A stretch of DNA of 64,000 nucleotides from Paraburkholderia franconis (GTDB taxonomy: Bacteria; Pseudomonadota; Gammaproteobacteria; Burkholderiales; Burkholderiaceae), in contig NZ_WHNP01000002.1 in NCBI RefSeq assembly GCF_009362735.1, forward strand, positions 64,491 to 128,490. Reading direction: 5' to 3'. This document shows positions 1 to 8,792 of this stretch, piece by piece. The translations under genes and the position numbers were made by a program. A model generated the notes under the pieces. It was not told the DNA's origin and ran no database searches. It saw only the letters and a program-made list of their open reading frames with translations. Within the stretch, counting starts at the first letter, position 1; the number at the start of each line of letters is the position of its first letter.

Positions 1-1215
1 GCGCGTTTCGAACATGAAGGCCATCGTGTTGTCGACCTTGTTCGGCTTCGACGTATCGATGTTCGATGCCTTCTCGAACGTTTCGGCATCCGGGCCGTGG
101 CCCGACATGCAGTTGTGCAGGCTCGCGCCGCCCGGCACGAAGCCTTCTGCTTTCGCGTCGTACGCGCCGTGCACGAGGCCCATGAACTCGCTCGCGACAT
201 TGCGGTGGAACCACGGCGGACGGAACGTATCTTCGGCAGCGAGCCAGCGCGGCGGGAAGATCACGAAGTCGATCGTGTCGACGCCCGGCGTGTCGCTTTG
301 CGACTGCAGCACGAGAAAGATCGACGGGTCCGGGTGGTCGTAGCTGATCGAGCCGATCGTGTTGAAGTGGCGCAGATCGTATTTGTACGGCGCATAGTTG
401 CCGTGCCAAGCGACCACGTCGAGCGGCGAATGGCCGATGTCCGCGCGCCACAGATGGCCGTTCATCTTCGCGACAAGTTCGAAGTCGCCTTCGCGGTCTT
501 CGTAGGCCGCGTGCGGCGTGAGGAAGTCGCGCGGATTCGCGAGACCGTTCGAGCCGATCGGCCCGAGGTCCGGCAGACGCAGCTGCGCGCCGAAGTTCTC
601 GCAGATATAGCCGCTCGCACGGCCGTCCGGCAACGCCACCGAAAAACGCACGCCGCGCGGAATCACCGCGATCTCGAACGGCTCGACGTCGAGCTTGCCC
701 AGTTCCGTGAAGATCGACAGACGCCCGGACTGCGGCACGATCAGCAGTTCGCCGTCCGCGTTGTAGAAAAAGCGGTCCTGCATCGACTGGTTCGCCGCGT
801 ACACGTGAATCGCGCAGCCGCTCATCGCTTCCGCGGAACCGTTGCCCGCCATCGTCACCCAACCGTCGATGAAATCGGTCGGCTCCGTCGGCATCGGCAG
901 CGGGTCCCAGCGCAGCTGGTTGGGCGGCGTCGGCGGGACGTCGGCGAAATTCGCGACCAGCCGGTGCGACGGCAGCGCCGTGAACGGCTGATGCACAGCC
1001 GCCGGCCGGATGCGATACAGCCAAGAACGGCGGTTGTGGCCGCGCGGCGCCGTGAACGCCGTGCCCGACAGCTGCTCCGCGTACAAGCCGTACGGCGCGC
1101 GCTGCGGCGAATTGCGGCCTTGCGGCAGCGCGCCGGGCAAAGCCTCGGTGGCGAACTCGTTAGCGAAGCCGGACTGGTAGCCCGGCTGGATTTCGCGTCG
1201 TGTAGTCGATTCCAT
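1..1215 (-). CDS. hmgA: Homogentisate 1,2-dioxygenase (3' end outside window)
   Basis: The minus-strand reading frame stays open from an ATG at 1215 to the window edge, so only the C-terminus is missing (405 codons visible; the family is about 435-450 aa). It opens [17 protein letters not shown] and contains the conserved stretch [19 protein letters not shown] and a late segment [12 protein letters not shown], typical of HmgA. The enzyme opens the ring of homogentisate to maleylacetoacetate in tyrosine/phenylalanine catabolism, a cytosolic Fe(II) reaction. fahA normally follows and would lie beyond position 1. The family call is firm; iron ligands near the C-terminus were not checked one by one. 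Confidence 0.95.
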   Translation of the reverse strand, partial: MESTTRREIQPGYQSGFANEFATEALPGALPQGRNSPQRAPYGLYAEQLSGTAFTAPRGHNRRSWLYRIRPAAVHQPFTALPSHRLVANFADVPPTPPNQLRWDPLPMPTEPTDFIDGWVTMAGNGSAEAMSGCAIHVYAANQSMQDRFFYNADGELLIVPQSGRLSIFTELGKLDVEPFEIAVIPRGVRFSVALPDGRASGYICENFGAQLRLPDLGPIGSNGLANPRDFLTPHAAYEDREGDFELVAKMNGHLWRADIGHSPLDVVAWHGNYAPYKYDLRHFNTIGSISYDHPDPSIFLVLQSQSDTPGVDTIDFVIFPPRWLAAEDTFRPPWFHRNVASEFMGLVHGAYDAKAEGFVPGGASLHNCMSGHGPDAETFEKASNIDTSKPNKVDNTMAFMFETR

Positions 1216-1268
1216 GCAGTGATCTCCGTAAATGCCCGGCCGCGCGCTCGCTCGCAGCGCCGCCTACA

Positions 1269-1285
1269 TTTTACGAATAGTAAAA
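1269..1285. promoter_or_regulatory. Candidate operator upstream of hmgA (TTTTAC-N5-GTAAAA)
   Basis: A perfect 6-bp inverted repeat, TTTTAC gaata GTAAAA, lies 54-70 nt upstream of the hmgA start in an AT-rich patch of the hmgA/EAL-gene divergent region. Its place and symmetry fit a dimeric regulator site or an overlapping promoter. No regulator gene adjoins it, so the binding protein is unknown. Confidence 0.4.
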
Positions 1286-1451
1286 CAGATTATGATTAGT
1301 GAAATTAACGTAAACCCTCGGTTCGACCACGATCACTACACGGATGGCGAAATCCATATCAGTATTTGGTGCATGAAGGAGCGGCGGCCGCTGCTACCAT
1401 CGAATCACGCCGCATCGACCGCCCCCGAGATTCGCTCCCCCGAACGCATTC

Positions 1452-2282
1452 ATGATCCCCCTGACCATCCCCCAACTCGTCGACCGCGCCTCCACTCACC
1501 CGTTTCTCGGCGAGCATCTGAGAATGGGCACGGGGAGTCGCGCCGACGAGGCGGTCGCGAGGTTCGGCAACGTGGAAATCGGCAGCAGCTATGAGCCGAT
1601 CTTCGACATCACGGTGCATGCGCTCGCGCAGTCGCTGTCGTCGGCGCCCGAGAGCGCGGACCGTTTCGGCGACGAGCTCGGCGTTCAGGCAATCACGCAG
1701 CAGGTGGACGGCACGGAGTCCGACACGTTCGATCCGTTCGAGCACGTCGCCGACGATCAGCAACTCGTCGCGCTGGACCGGATGTCACGCGCAATGCACG
1801 CGATCAATTTCTTCGGACCGCAGCGCCATGGCCTGCTGTTTCTGCGCGTGCACGAGCGGCTGCTGAAAAGCGTGCGCTACGACCACGGCCGACATTTCTC
1901 GGCCGTACTGATGTCGTTTGGGTTGAATCCGTCGCGCATCGTGATCGAGTTGCCGCCGGCGGCCGTCGCGCATCGGACATTTCTTGGCTATCTGACCAAG
2001 AGCTATCAGCACTATGGATTCAAGGTGGCCGGCAATCTGCCGAACGCGGGGCAGATCCTGTCCGTGTCGGACATGGCGAGACTGGACTTCATCAAGATGG
2101 ATGCAGCTTCGGCATTGCGCGATTCGATGGTGAAGCCACTGGTCGGCTATGCGAACCGGCTGAGAATTCCGCTGATCTTCAATCGCGTGACGACCGAAGC
2201 GCAGTTCGATCTCTTGCAGCAATACGACGTGCGGTTCGTGCAGGGACCGCTATTCGTCGTGCATGAGAATCGGCTGGTTTGA
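1452..2282 (+). CDS. Degenerate EAL-domain protein
   Basis: A 276-aa protein that aligns by eye with the c-di-GMP phosphodiesterase (EAL) fold. YEPIFDI near residue 43 matches the (Q)PIVDL strand, IVIELPP (about 160) matches the E-(I/L)-T-E strand, DFIKMD (about 213) matches D-x-I-K-I-D, and QGPLFV near the C-terminus matches the Q-G-Y-L-F end motif. The E-A-L signature is absent and ELPP replaces ELTE, so metal binding is probably lost. It is therefore likely a c-di-GMP binder or protein-interaction module, not an enzyme. It is a stand-alone gene divergent from hmgA, and I see no strong ribosome-binding site at the chosen ATG. Confidence 0.75.
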   Translation: MIPLTIPQLVDRASTHPFLGEHLRMGTGSRADEAVARFGNVEIGSSYEPIFDITVHALAQSLSSAPESADRFGDELGVQAITQQVDGTESDTFDPFEHVADDQQLVALDRMSRAMHAINFFGPQRHGLLFLRVHERLLKSVRYDHGRHFSAVLMSFGLNPSRIVIELPPAAVAHRTFLGYLTKSYQHYGFKVAGNLPNAGQILSVSDMARLDFIKMDAASALRDSMVKPLVGYANRLRIPLIFNRVTTEAQFDLLQQYDVRFVQGPLFVVHENRLV

Positions 2283-2313
2283 GGTTGTCGGATTCGCGCG
2301 CTGTACGTGGTAT

Positions 2314-3120
2314 TCAGGCGCTGTCGCCCAGTCGCCGCGCAAGCGACTTCAGACGCGGCGCGACCCTTTCCCGAAACACGCTCTCTCCCATCGACGACGC
2401 CGGGCCGCTACAGCTCAGCACCAGCAGCCGACCGTCGCGCGGGTCCCTGAACGGCACCGCGACGGCGTTCACGTCGTCGTGCCAGTCGCGAAACGAATAG
2501 CAGCAGCCCTCGTCCGCGAACGCATCGATTTCCTTCTGCGCCTGCACGACCTGTTGCGCTCCTTCGTCGCCGGCTGCGCGCTGCAATTCGGCGAGCAGCG
2601 CGGCGCGCGCGTCGGCGGATTGCACGGCGAGGTATGCGCGGCCCATCGAACTCGTCAGCATCGACAGTTTCGAACCCGATGCAAGGCCGAGCGTCAGCGC
2701 CGTTTCGCTGCGGATCGTCTCCAGATAGATCATGTCCAGACCGTCGCGGCAGCCGAGCGACACCGCCGCCCCGACCTCGCGCGCGAAGTCGCGCATATGC
2801 GGGCGGGCGAGCTCGAGCGTGTCGGTGCCCGACAGCAGCGCGAAGCCGAGCGACAGCACGCCCGCGTCCAGCGCGTATTTGCCGAGCGCCTCGTCGAAGC
2901 GCAGATAGCCGAGCGTCGTCAGCGTGTATGCGAGCCGGTTGACGGTCGCCTTCGGCAAGCCCGTGCGCTCGACGAAGTCGCGGTTGCCGAGCAGCGTCTC
3001 GCCGGGTCGGAACGCGCGCAGCAGATCGAGCCCGCGCGCAAGCGCGACCACGAACTTGCGTTCGTCGACCGAATCGGAAACGCGCGCCGATAGCAATGAG
3101 GTGGATGCAGGTTTCGACAT
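2314..3120 (-). CDS. IclR-family transcriptional regulator
   Basis: A 268-aa protein with an N-terminal winged helix (about residues 24-80; ARGLDLLRAF, then the recognition region RTGLPKATVNRLAYTLTTLGYL) and a C-terminal IclR effector domain (about 95-260) including CSGPASSMGES. Both domains are complete and length is normal for IclR. It is transcribed divergently from glutaryl-CoA dehydrogenase with a 117-bp gap, the usual arrangement for a local regulator, so it probably controls gcdH and glutarate/lysine/tryptophan breakdown. The effector is not deducible from sequence. PcaR/PobR-like paralogues are alternatives. Confidence 0.9.
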   Translation of the reverse strand: MSKPASTSLLSARVSDSVDERKFVVALARGLDLLRAFRPGETLLGNRDFVERTGLPKATVNRLAYTLTTLGYLRFDEALGKYALDAGVLSLGFALLSGTDTLELARPHMRDFAREVGAAVSLGCRDGLDMIYLETIRSETALTLGLASGSKLSMLTSSMGRAYLAVQSADARAALLAELQRAAGDEGAQQVVQAQKEIDAFADEGCCYSFRDWHDDVNAVAVPFRDPRDGRLLVLSCSGPASSMGESVFRERVAPRLKSLARRLGDSA

Positions 3121-3145
3121 CGGATGCTAAACTCAATCGTCGTTT

Positions 3146-3162
3146 GCAAAACATTGTTTCGC
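3146..3162. promoter_or_regulatory. Candidate IclR operator between regulator and gcdH
   Basis: GCAAAACA-T-TGTTTCGC is a 17-bp near-perfect inverted repeat (one mismatch per 8-bp arm) in the 117-bp divergent gap. IclR proteins usually bind imperfect palindromes of this size between the regulator and its target. The regulatory link is inferred from position. Confidence 0.4.
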
Positions 3163-3237
3163 ACAGCGGAACTCAAGTCAAGCATGGAACAGGAGTAAGC
3201 GCAAAAACGCCAGCTCCCGTCGAAAAGGAGATATGTC

Positions 3238-4428
3238 ATGGCAGCCGCCGCGCAGTTTCACTGGGAAGATCCGCTGCTTCTCGACCAGCAGCTCACGGAA
3301 GAAGAACGCATGGTGCGCGACGCCGCGCAGGCCTATGCGCAGGACAAGCTCGCGCCGCGCGTGCTCGAAGCGTTCCGCCACGAAAAAACGGACGTCGCGA
3401 TCTTCCGCGAGATGGGCGAACTGGGCCTGCTCGGCCCGACCATTCCCGAGCAGTACGGCGGCCCCGGCCTCAATTATGTGAGCTACGGGCTGATCGCGCG
3501 CGAGGTGGAACGCATCGATTCGGGCTACCGGTCGATGATGTCGGTGCAGTCGTCGCTCGTGATGGTGCCGATCTTCGAATTCGGCTCCAACGCACAGAAG
3601 GACAAATATCTGCCGAAGCTCGCGGCGGGCGAGTGGATCGGCTGCTTTGGCCTGACCGAGCCGAATCATGGCTCCGATCCGGGCAGCATGGTCACGCGCG
3701 CAAAGAAAGTCGATGGCGGCTACTCGCTGTCCGGTTCGAAGATGTGGATCACGAATTCGCCGATTGCAGACGTGTTTGTCGTCTGGGCACAGCTCCAAAC
3801 GGATGGCAAGGATGAGATTCGCGGCTTCATCCTTGAGAAAGGTTGGAAAGGCCTAAGCGCGCCGGCGATCCACGGTAAGGTTGGCTTGCGCGCGTCGATC
3901 ACCGGCGAAATTGTGCTCGACGATGTGTTCGTGCCTGAGGAGAATCTGATGCCGGGCGTGAAGGGTCTGCGTGGACCGTTCACCTGTCTGAACTCGGCGC
4001 GTTATGGCATCGCGTGGGGCGCGCTCGGCGCGGCCGAAGCATGCTGGCATACGGCCCGTCAGTACACGCTCGATCGCAAGCAGTTCGGCCGGCCGCTCGC
4101 CGCCAATCAACTGATCCAGAAGAAGCTCGCGGACATGCAAACCGAAATCACTCTCGGCTTGCAAGGCGTGCTGCGTCTTGGCCGGATGAAGGACGAAGGC
4201 ACGGCAGCCGTCGAGATCACGTCGATCATGAAGCGCAATTCATGCGGCAAGTCGCTCGACATCGCGCGTATGGCGCGCGACATGCTGGGTGGCAACGGCA
4301 TCTCGGATGAGTTCGGTGTCGCGCGGCACCTGGTGAATCTCGAAGTCGTGAACACGTATGAAGGCACGCACGATATTCACGCGCTGATTCTCGGACGCGC
4401 ACAGACGGGCATTCAGGCGTTCTTCTGA
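3238..4428 (+). CDS. gcdH: Glutaryl-CoA dehydrogenase
   Basis: A 396-aa acyl-CoA dehydrogenase of the glutaryl-CoA subgroup. N-terminal helical domain (about 15-125), FAD-contact motif [16 protein letters not shown] (about 137-152), middle beta domain, and C-terminal domain ending [20 protein letters not shown] with the catalytic base at about Glu375. It oxidises and decarboxylates glutaryl-CoA to crotonyl-CoA, passing electrons to ETF, in lysine, tryptophan and glutarate breakdown. The start is supported by AAGGAG at 3225-3230, seven bases before the ATG. A convergent peroxiredoxin gene follows beyond a shared terminator. Confidence 0.95.
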   Translation: MAAAAQFHWEDPLLLDQQLTEEERMVRDAAQAYAQDKLAPRVLEAFRHEKTDVAIFREMGELGLLGPTIPEQYGGPGLNYVSYGLIAREVERIDSGYRSMMSVQSSLVMVPIFEFGSNAQKDKYLPKLAAGEWIGCFGLTEPNHGSDPGSMVTRAKKVDGGYSLSGSKMWITNSPIADVFVVWAQLQTDGKDEIRGFILEKGWKGLSAPAIHGKVGLRASITGEIVLDDVFVPEENLMPGVKGLRGPFTCLNSARYGIAWGALGAAEACWHTARQYTLDRKQFGRPLAANQLIQKKLADMQTEITLGLQGVLRLGRMKDEGTAAVEITSIMKRNSCGKSLDIARMARDMLGGNGISDEFGVARHLVNLEVVNTYEGTHDIHALILGRAQTGIQAFF

Positions 4429-4470
4429 CGCTCGTCGATTCACAAAGAATCCATAGGACGTCTGTAAGCG

Positions 4471-4510
4471 AAAAGCCCGCGTTCGCCATGAACGCGGGCT
4501 TTTCTGTTTT
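4471..4510. terminator. Bidirectional intrinsic terminator, gcdH / peroxiredoxin
   Basis: AAAAGCCCGCGTTC-gcca-TGAACGCGGGCTTTT forms a long near-perfect hairpin with T-rich tails on both strands, placed between two convergent genes. Confidence 0.9.
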
Positions 4511-4531
4511 AGTCCGAGTGAGAACCGAGGC

Positions 4532-5170
4532 TTACTTGTTCGGCTGCGGCGTCATGCGCAGATAAGGACGCAGCGCCTTGTAGCCCTTCGGGAACTTGCG
4601 CCTGATCTCTTCCTCATCCTTGAGCGACGGCACGATCACGACATCATCGCCATGCTTCCAGTTGCCCGGCGTCGCGACCTGATAGTTGTCCGTCAGTTGC
4701 AGCGAGTCGATCACGCGCAGCACTTCGTCGAAATTGCGGCCCGTGCTGGCGGGGTACGTGATGATCAGGCGCACCTTCTTCTTCGGGTCGATGATGAAGA
4801 GCGAGCGCACGGTCAGCGTTTCGTTCGCGTTCGGATGAATCATGTCGTACAGCTGCGAGACCTTGCGGTCGCCGTCGGCGAGAATCGGGAACCCGACGCT
4901 TGCGGCCTGAGTCTCGTTGATGTCCTTGATCCACTCGTTGTGCGACTCCTTGCTGTCGACGGACAACGCGATCGTCTTTACGTTGCGCTTGTCGAATTCG
5001 CTTGCAAGCTTCGCGGTCAGTCCGAGTTCCGTCGTGCAGACGGGCGTGAAATCCGCCGGGTGCGAAAACAGGACGCCCCAGCTGTCACCCAGCCATTCGT
5101 GGAACCTGATGCGGCCGATGCTCGACTCCTGCTCGAAGTCCGGTGCGACATCGCCAAGACGTAGACTCAT
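4532..5170 (-). CDS. 1-Cys peroxiredoxin (Prx6 / LsfA type)
   Basis: A 212-aa thiol peroxidase. The active-site motif DFTPVCTTE carries the peroxidatic Cys45, the only cysteine in the protein, so no resolving Cys is present. The long C-terminal extension (residues 170-212, with KGYKALRPYLRMTPQP) is typical of the Prx6/AhpC-TSA group. It reduces H2O2 and organic peroxides in the cytosol. Start ATG at 5170 is preceded by AAGGAG; an in-frame upstream start at 5221 exists but lacks the usual family N-terminus (MSLRLGDVAPDFE). Convergent with gcdH. Confidence 0.93.
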   Translation of the reverse strand: MSLRLGDVAPDFEQESSIGRIRFHEWLGDSWGVLFSHPADFTPVCTTELGLTAKLASEFDKRNVKTIALSVDSKESHNEWIKDINETQAASVGFPILADGDRKVSQLYDMIHPNANETLTVRSLFIIDPKKKVRLIITYPASTGRNFDEVLRVIDSLQLTDNYQVATPGNWKHGDDVVIVPSLKDEEEIRRKFPKGYKALRPYLRMTPQPNK

Positions 5171-5555
5171 AGTGCAGCTCCTTGAAGTTGTTCGAATGAT
5201 CCGCTCGGTCCGGCCGGCCAAGGGTTACAAATTAGAGCATACGGGACGAGGACGTGCACCGCTAACGAACATTGACTGCGACGCTTATCTGTTTTTGTAA
5301 TTTTCTCGCCGATGTACGAAACTTAGCGGGACAGATCAACTCCATCCCCATGATGGTTTGCTCTGCAGACGCATGAGCGTCACCGTTCGAAGCGGCAATG
5401 TGACACGCCCGCGTCGTCCAGGAACGCTTAATGCGGGCGCGTTCGGAACCTGCGCGCGACGATGCGCTTAACCGGATGGCGCGCGGCTCGTTGGCTCGCC
5501 AGCGGCCGTTTCTTTGGTTACGATTCACGCGTAGCGTGCACGAAGGGAGCAGTCA
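5171..5555. other. Intergenic region between divergent peroxiredoxin and DUF883 genes
   Basis: A 385-bp gap that should carry both divergent promoters. It contains no convincing gene, and I see no clear OxyR or sigma-factor site. Short open frames here have no recognisable features. Confidence 0.5.
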
Positions 5556-5858
5556 ATGTCGGAAGTCAACAAGGAGAGATTGATGTCGGATATCAAAACC
5601 GTACTCGCAGACGCGGAAGATCTGCTGAAGCAGGCCGCGAGCGCCACGGGCGAACGCGCTTCTGAACTTCGCGAGACGGCGCTCTCGCGTCTCAAGCAGG
5701 CGAAGGAAAAGGCTGCCGACGTGCAGGTCGTGGTTGTCGAGAAAGGCAAGAAGGCAGCTCGCGCCACCGACGACTATGTCCACGAACATCCGTGGGCATC
5801 GATTGGCATCGCAGCCGGCGTTGGCGTGCTGGTGGGCCTGCTGATCAATCGCAAGTAA
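5556..5858 (+). CDS. DUF883 (ElaB/YqjD-like) membrane protein
   Basis: A 100-aa protein with an N-terminal amphipathic, charged helix (about 10-65), the motif DDYVHEHPWASIGIAAGVG and a C-terminal membrane segment ending LLINRK. This is the ElaB/YqjD/DUF883 pattern. In enterobacteria these are inner-membrane, stationary-phase, ribosome-associated proteins; that role here is by analogy. First of three co-directional small genes. An internal ATG at codon 10 is an alternative start. Confidence 0.9.
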   Translation: MSEVNKERLMSDIKTVLADAEDLLKQAASATGERASELRETALSRLKQAKEKAADVQVVVVEKGKKAARATDDYVHEHPWASIGIAAGVGVLVGLLINRK

Positions 5859-5981
5859 CGCGCGCGACGCGCGCCGGCTGCGCGGTCGAGCGGCCGGCGC
5901 GCTTTGCTGACTTGCAGACCGGCGCGCGAGCGGCCGGTCGGCTCCATCTACGCGCATCCTCGCGCGCAACACGCTCAAGCC

Positions 5982-6365
5982 ATGATCGACACACAATCGC
6001 ACAGCGGGGACCGCGGGCCATTGCGGCGCATCCTCAGTTCGTTCTTTTCGATCCTGCAAACGCGGCTCGAACTGATCGGCATCGAGCTGGCCGAGGAGAA
6101 AGACCGGTTGCTGATGGTGCTCTTCATGGGGCTCGCCGCCATGATGCTCGCGACGATGGCGTTGATCGCGCTGACCGCGCTCATCGCCATCGCCTTCTGG
6201 GACACCTACCGATGGCAGGCGCTCGCCGGCATCACGATTGTCTATGCGATCGCGGCGATCGTTTTTGCGCTCAAGGCTCGCAGCGGCTTGCGCAATGCGC
6301 CGATGATCTTCGAAGCCACGCTCCACGAATTCCAGAAGGACCGCGAGATCTTCCGCAAACACTGA
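5982..6365 (+). CDS. YqjE / phage-holin-like membrane protein
   Basis: A 127-aa protein from ATG 5982 (MIDTQSHSGDRGPLRRIL). A conserved ELIGIELAEEKDR helix (about 32-45) is followed by two hydrophobic segments (about 46-72 and 78-100), the YqjE/Actinobacterial holin-X pattern. It follows the DUF883 gene, as yqjE follows yqjD in E. coli. Function is not established; lysis is unlikely since no phage genes adjoin. A longer frame from 5904 lacks a plausible start context. Confidence 0.85.
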   Translation: MIDTQSHSGDRGPLRRILSSFFSILQTRLELIGIELAEEKDRLLMVLFMGLAAMMLATMALIALTALIAIAFWDTYRWQALAGITIVYAIAAIVFALKARSGLRNAPMIFEATLHEFQKDREIFRKH

Positions 6366-6443
6366 AGGCCGTGCGCTGCCCTTCGCTGTGTATCGACAAA
6401 GCCTTCGATTTCGATCAACCGTTCGATCAACCCGCGATCCACC

Positions 6444-6920
6444 ATGAGCCAGGTCCATTCCGATAACGCATTTCGAAGCCACCACCATGCGGGCAAAAAC
6501 CTGAGCGCGCCCCATCTGCGCGCGCTGCGCAAGGAACTGCTGATCGTGCGAGCGGACGTCGAACGCATGGAACTCGCGCAGGCGACGCTCGATTTGCGCA
6601 ATGCCGTCACGCATTTCAGCTGGCTCAAGTTCATCGTGCCTGGCTTCGGCGGGATGCCTTGGGGCCGCCGTCGCGGCGTGGCCGGAGGAATCGGCGCGCT
6701 GCTCAAGGAATACCCGCTGATCAGTTCGATCGTGTCGCTCGTGCTCGCGAAGCCGATCCGCAACAAAGTGACGGCGACCGCGAAGCCCGCGCTGAAGTGG
6801 GGCAGCCTCGCATTGGCGGCATGGGAAGCGTATCGCATCTACAGGCAAGTCAGGCGTGAGGCCGGGAAGCCAGCGGCAACCTCCGCCGGCGCGAAAGACG
6901 CCGATATGAACCCGCCCTGA
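6444..6920 (+). CDS. DUF3318-like protein
   Basis: A 158-aa protein that completes the DUF883-YqjE trio. It has a basic/amphipathic N-terminal helix (LRALRKELLIVRADVERMEL, about 26-45), a glycine-rich turn (VPGFGGMPWG), hydrophobic helices around 85-130, and a polar C-tail. It resembles the DUF3318 (YqjK-like) proteins that follow these genes in Burkholderia. Membrane association is likely; no enzymatic motif is visible. It is convergent with the pilin operon. Confidence 0.75.
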   Translation: MSQVHSDNAFRSHHHAGKNLSAPHLRALRKELLIVRADVERMELAQATLDLRNAVTHFSWLKFIVPGFGGMPWGRRRGVAGGIGALLKEYPLISSIVSLVLAKPIRNKVTATAKPALKWGSLALAAWEAYRIYRQVRREAGKPAATSAGAKDADMNPP

Positions 6921-6947
6921 CGCGGCTCGTGTCGATCGTTCCATCAT

Positions 6948-7406
6948 CTATCGCGTGCTCCAGCATTGGTCGGCGACTGCGTCCGCCGAGCCACGGTTGG
7001 ACTTCGTGCCCGTCGCGTCGAGAATGAACGTGCCGCACGCGTCGTCGGCCATCGGTCCGTTCCCGATCGGTTGCGCTTCGAGCGCATAGCCGCCGTTCAG
7101 ATCGTCGGCGGACAGAATACGCAAGTGATAGATCGCCTTCCCCGCTTGCGGCGCCTGGTCGAAACCCGAGGGCAACGGCGCGCCATCCACGTAAGCGGAC
7201 GACTCGACAAACTGCGCCGCACGATACAGCGCCGACGCAGCGTCCATCCTGTGCGCCTTTGCGATATGCGCGCGATAGGACGGTATTGCGAAGACGGCGA
7301 GCGTCGCCGCGATCGCCATCGCGACCACAAGTTCGAGTAACGAGAAGGCATGCGACTTTTGCTTTATCGCGAGGGCCATGGCTGGTTGTGCGCTCAGGTG
7401 ACTCAT
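6948..7406 (-). CDS. Type IV pilin-like protein (PilE-type minor pilin)
   Basis: A 152-aa prepilin. Leader MSHLSAQPAMALAIKQKSHA is followed by mature FSLLELVVAMAIAATLAVFAIPSY with Glu at mature position 5. Ala replaces the usual Gly before the cleavage site. The C-terminal region has a two-Cys pair (DDACGTF and DQCWSTR) resembling the PilE D-region. Last gene of the fimT-pilV-pilW-pilX-pilE-like operon. ATG 7406 was preferred to a TTG at 7415; an internal ATG (MALAIK) is also possible. Confidence 0.85.
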   Translation of the reverse strand: MSHLSAQPAMALAIKQKSHAFSLLELVVAMAIAATLAVFAIPSYRAHIAKAHRMDAASALYRAAQFVESSAYVDGAPLPSGFDQAPQAGKAIYHLRILSADDLNGGYALEAQPIGNGPMADDACGTFILDATGTKSNRGSADAVADQCWSTR

Positions 7407-7419
7407 AGGACCCAAAAAC

Positions 7420-7953
7420 TCAAAACGGACGCGCCGCGACGCGACGCCAATGTTTCTCGACCGTGCTGCCGTCGATGACGATCTGCAATTGCAGCCACAT
7501 CTGCGAATCGACGTTGCGGCCGTAGCCTCGCGCCGTCACGAGGTACGCCTGCGCGTCGGCACGATTCGTCAGTCGCCATCCTTCGACGAGACATCGCGGC
7601 ACTCGGAATGACAACGTTGCCGGCCACGACGCGAATGGAGCGATCGCGCTGGACTCGAATGTCGTCTGCGACTTCCAGCCGGCCGGCTCACCGGCCACGC
7701 CGGGCATCGCCGGCACGGAACCGCTGATGACGTTGCGGGCGCAGGCCGTCAGCGCTGCATCCGCGGCACGGAACGCGAGCAGATGGTCATACATGCCCGT
7801 CGCGTTGCGCGCAGTCGTCACCGATTGCTCGAACCACGCCGCCGTTGTCGCCAGCATCATCGATGCAAGCAGAAGCACAACGGGCAGCACGATCCCCCGG
7901 CCATGCGCACGACGACGCACCGTTCTCCATTGCTTCACCTGACTGTCGATCAC
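7420..7953 (-). CDS. PilX-like minor pilin
   Basis: A 177-aa protein from a GTG at 7953 that overlaps the preceding gene's TGA by four bases (GTGA), indicating translational coupling. Its hydrophobic segment GRGIVLPVVLLLASMMLATTAAWFE lacks the canonical Glu5 pilin signature, as PilX/GspK-like members often do. It then has a PilX-like helical spine (AFRAADAALTACARNV) and a variable domain. Predicted minor pilin helping to prime type IV pilus assembly. The longer open frame upstream of this GTG belongs to another gene's complement and was ignored. Confidence 0.8.
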   Translation of the reverse strand: MIDSQVKQWRTVRRRAHGRGIVLPVVLLLASMMLATTAAWFEQSVTTARNATGMYDHLLAFRAADAALTACARNVISGSVPAMPGVAGEPAGWKSQTTFESSAIAPFASWPATLSFRVPRCLVEGWRLTNRADAQAYLVTARGYGRNVDSQMWLQLQIVIDGSTVEKHWRRVAARPF

Positions 7954-8792
7954 GCAGCACTCCCTTCGTTGTTTCGAAGCGCGACACGCCGCCAGAACGC
8001 GAGCCGCACGCGCGTATCGGGACTGACAGCCGAGACGCCGTCGCAATCGACATAGCGCGTCTGCCCCATCTGCGGCGAGCCGCGAACGAGCACGCACACA
8101 TCGACGGCAACAACGCTGCTCCATTGCGCCGGCGCAAGCGACGCGGCATCAAGCGCCGACGATGCACCCGTCAGCCAGTACCGCAAGCGCACACGCTCGA
8201 CGCCTTCGACAAGCGGTTGCGACGAATTCGCCCCCGTGCCCTCGCAGTACAGCTCGGGCTCGCCCGTCGAGCCACTGGTCTTTGCATAGAAACGGTTGAC
8301 GATGGATACGCCGGGCGCGTCGGCATCCGATTTCGTGACGCCCTGGCCAAGACAATCCGTCGTGAGGTTCGCGGCAGATGGCCATGTCGATACGTTGTCC
8401 GCGACGTAGCGCACCGCGATGCCATCCGAATGCGTTGCGAGCGATTCGCAGGACAGGCTGTCGTCGGCGCCCACAGGCCGACCGCCCGAGCAGCCGAACA
8501 GACCGGGACGCGTGACGAAAGCGCGCGACATGTCGGCGGAAACGAACCCGGCCATCTGCAACTGCTCGCCGATCAACGACAGCGCTGTCATGCCCGCATC
8601 GTGGATCTGTGCTGCATCCGCCGCCCGTGCGAACGCGATTCGTTGCGAGCGATAGAGAGACACGGCGCCCGCTGTCACGATCAGCCCCAAAGCCATCGCG
8701 ATTGTCATTTCAAGCAGCGTATGGCCGCATGCGCCTGCAAAGCGCGTACGAGGCGGCGTCCGAATATGGTCGGAAGAAACGAGCGGCATCAT
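7950..8792 (-). CDS. PilW-like minor pilin
   Basis: A 280-aa prepilin-like protein from ATG 8792, which overlaps the previous gene's stop as ATGA. The N-terminal cleavage motif is GACG/HTLLEMTIAMALGLIVTAGAVSLY: Gly at -1 and Glu at +5, but His at +1 where Phe or Met is usual. The C-terminal region contains several cysteines and the PilW-type pattern VERVRLRYWL. Predicted inner-membrane minor pilin of the type IV pilus tip complex. Confidence 0.82.
   Translation of the reverse strand: MMPLVSSDHIRTPPRTRFAGACGHTLLEMTIAMALGLIVTAGAVSLYRSQRIAFARAADAAQIHDAGMTALSLIGEQLQMAGFVSADMSRAFVTRPGLFGCSGGRPVGADDSLSCESLATHSDGIAVRYVADNVSTWPSAANLTTDCLGQGVTKSDADAPGVSIVNRFYAKTSGSTGEPELYCEGTGANSSQPLVEGVERVRLRYWLTGASSALDAASLAPAQWSSVVAVDVCVLVRGSPQMGQTRYVDCDGVSAVSPDTRVRLAFWRRVALRNNEGSAA

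Noticed and set aside
97-1299. 400-aa plus-strand frame opposite hmgA
   Set aside because: Arg/His-rich antisense of the homogentisate dioxygenase gene; no family features.
5982-6365. Phage holin and a prophage
   Set aside because: Holin-like annotation only reflects the YqjE family; no phage structural or lysis genes are present.
5553-6947. 464-aa minus-strand frame
   Set aside because: Opposite three supported small genes; composition is Arg/Ala/Asp-rich as for GC-rich shadows.
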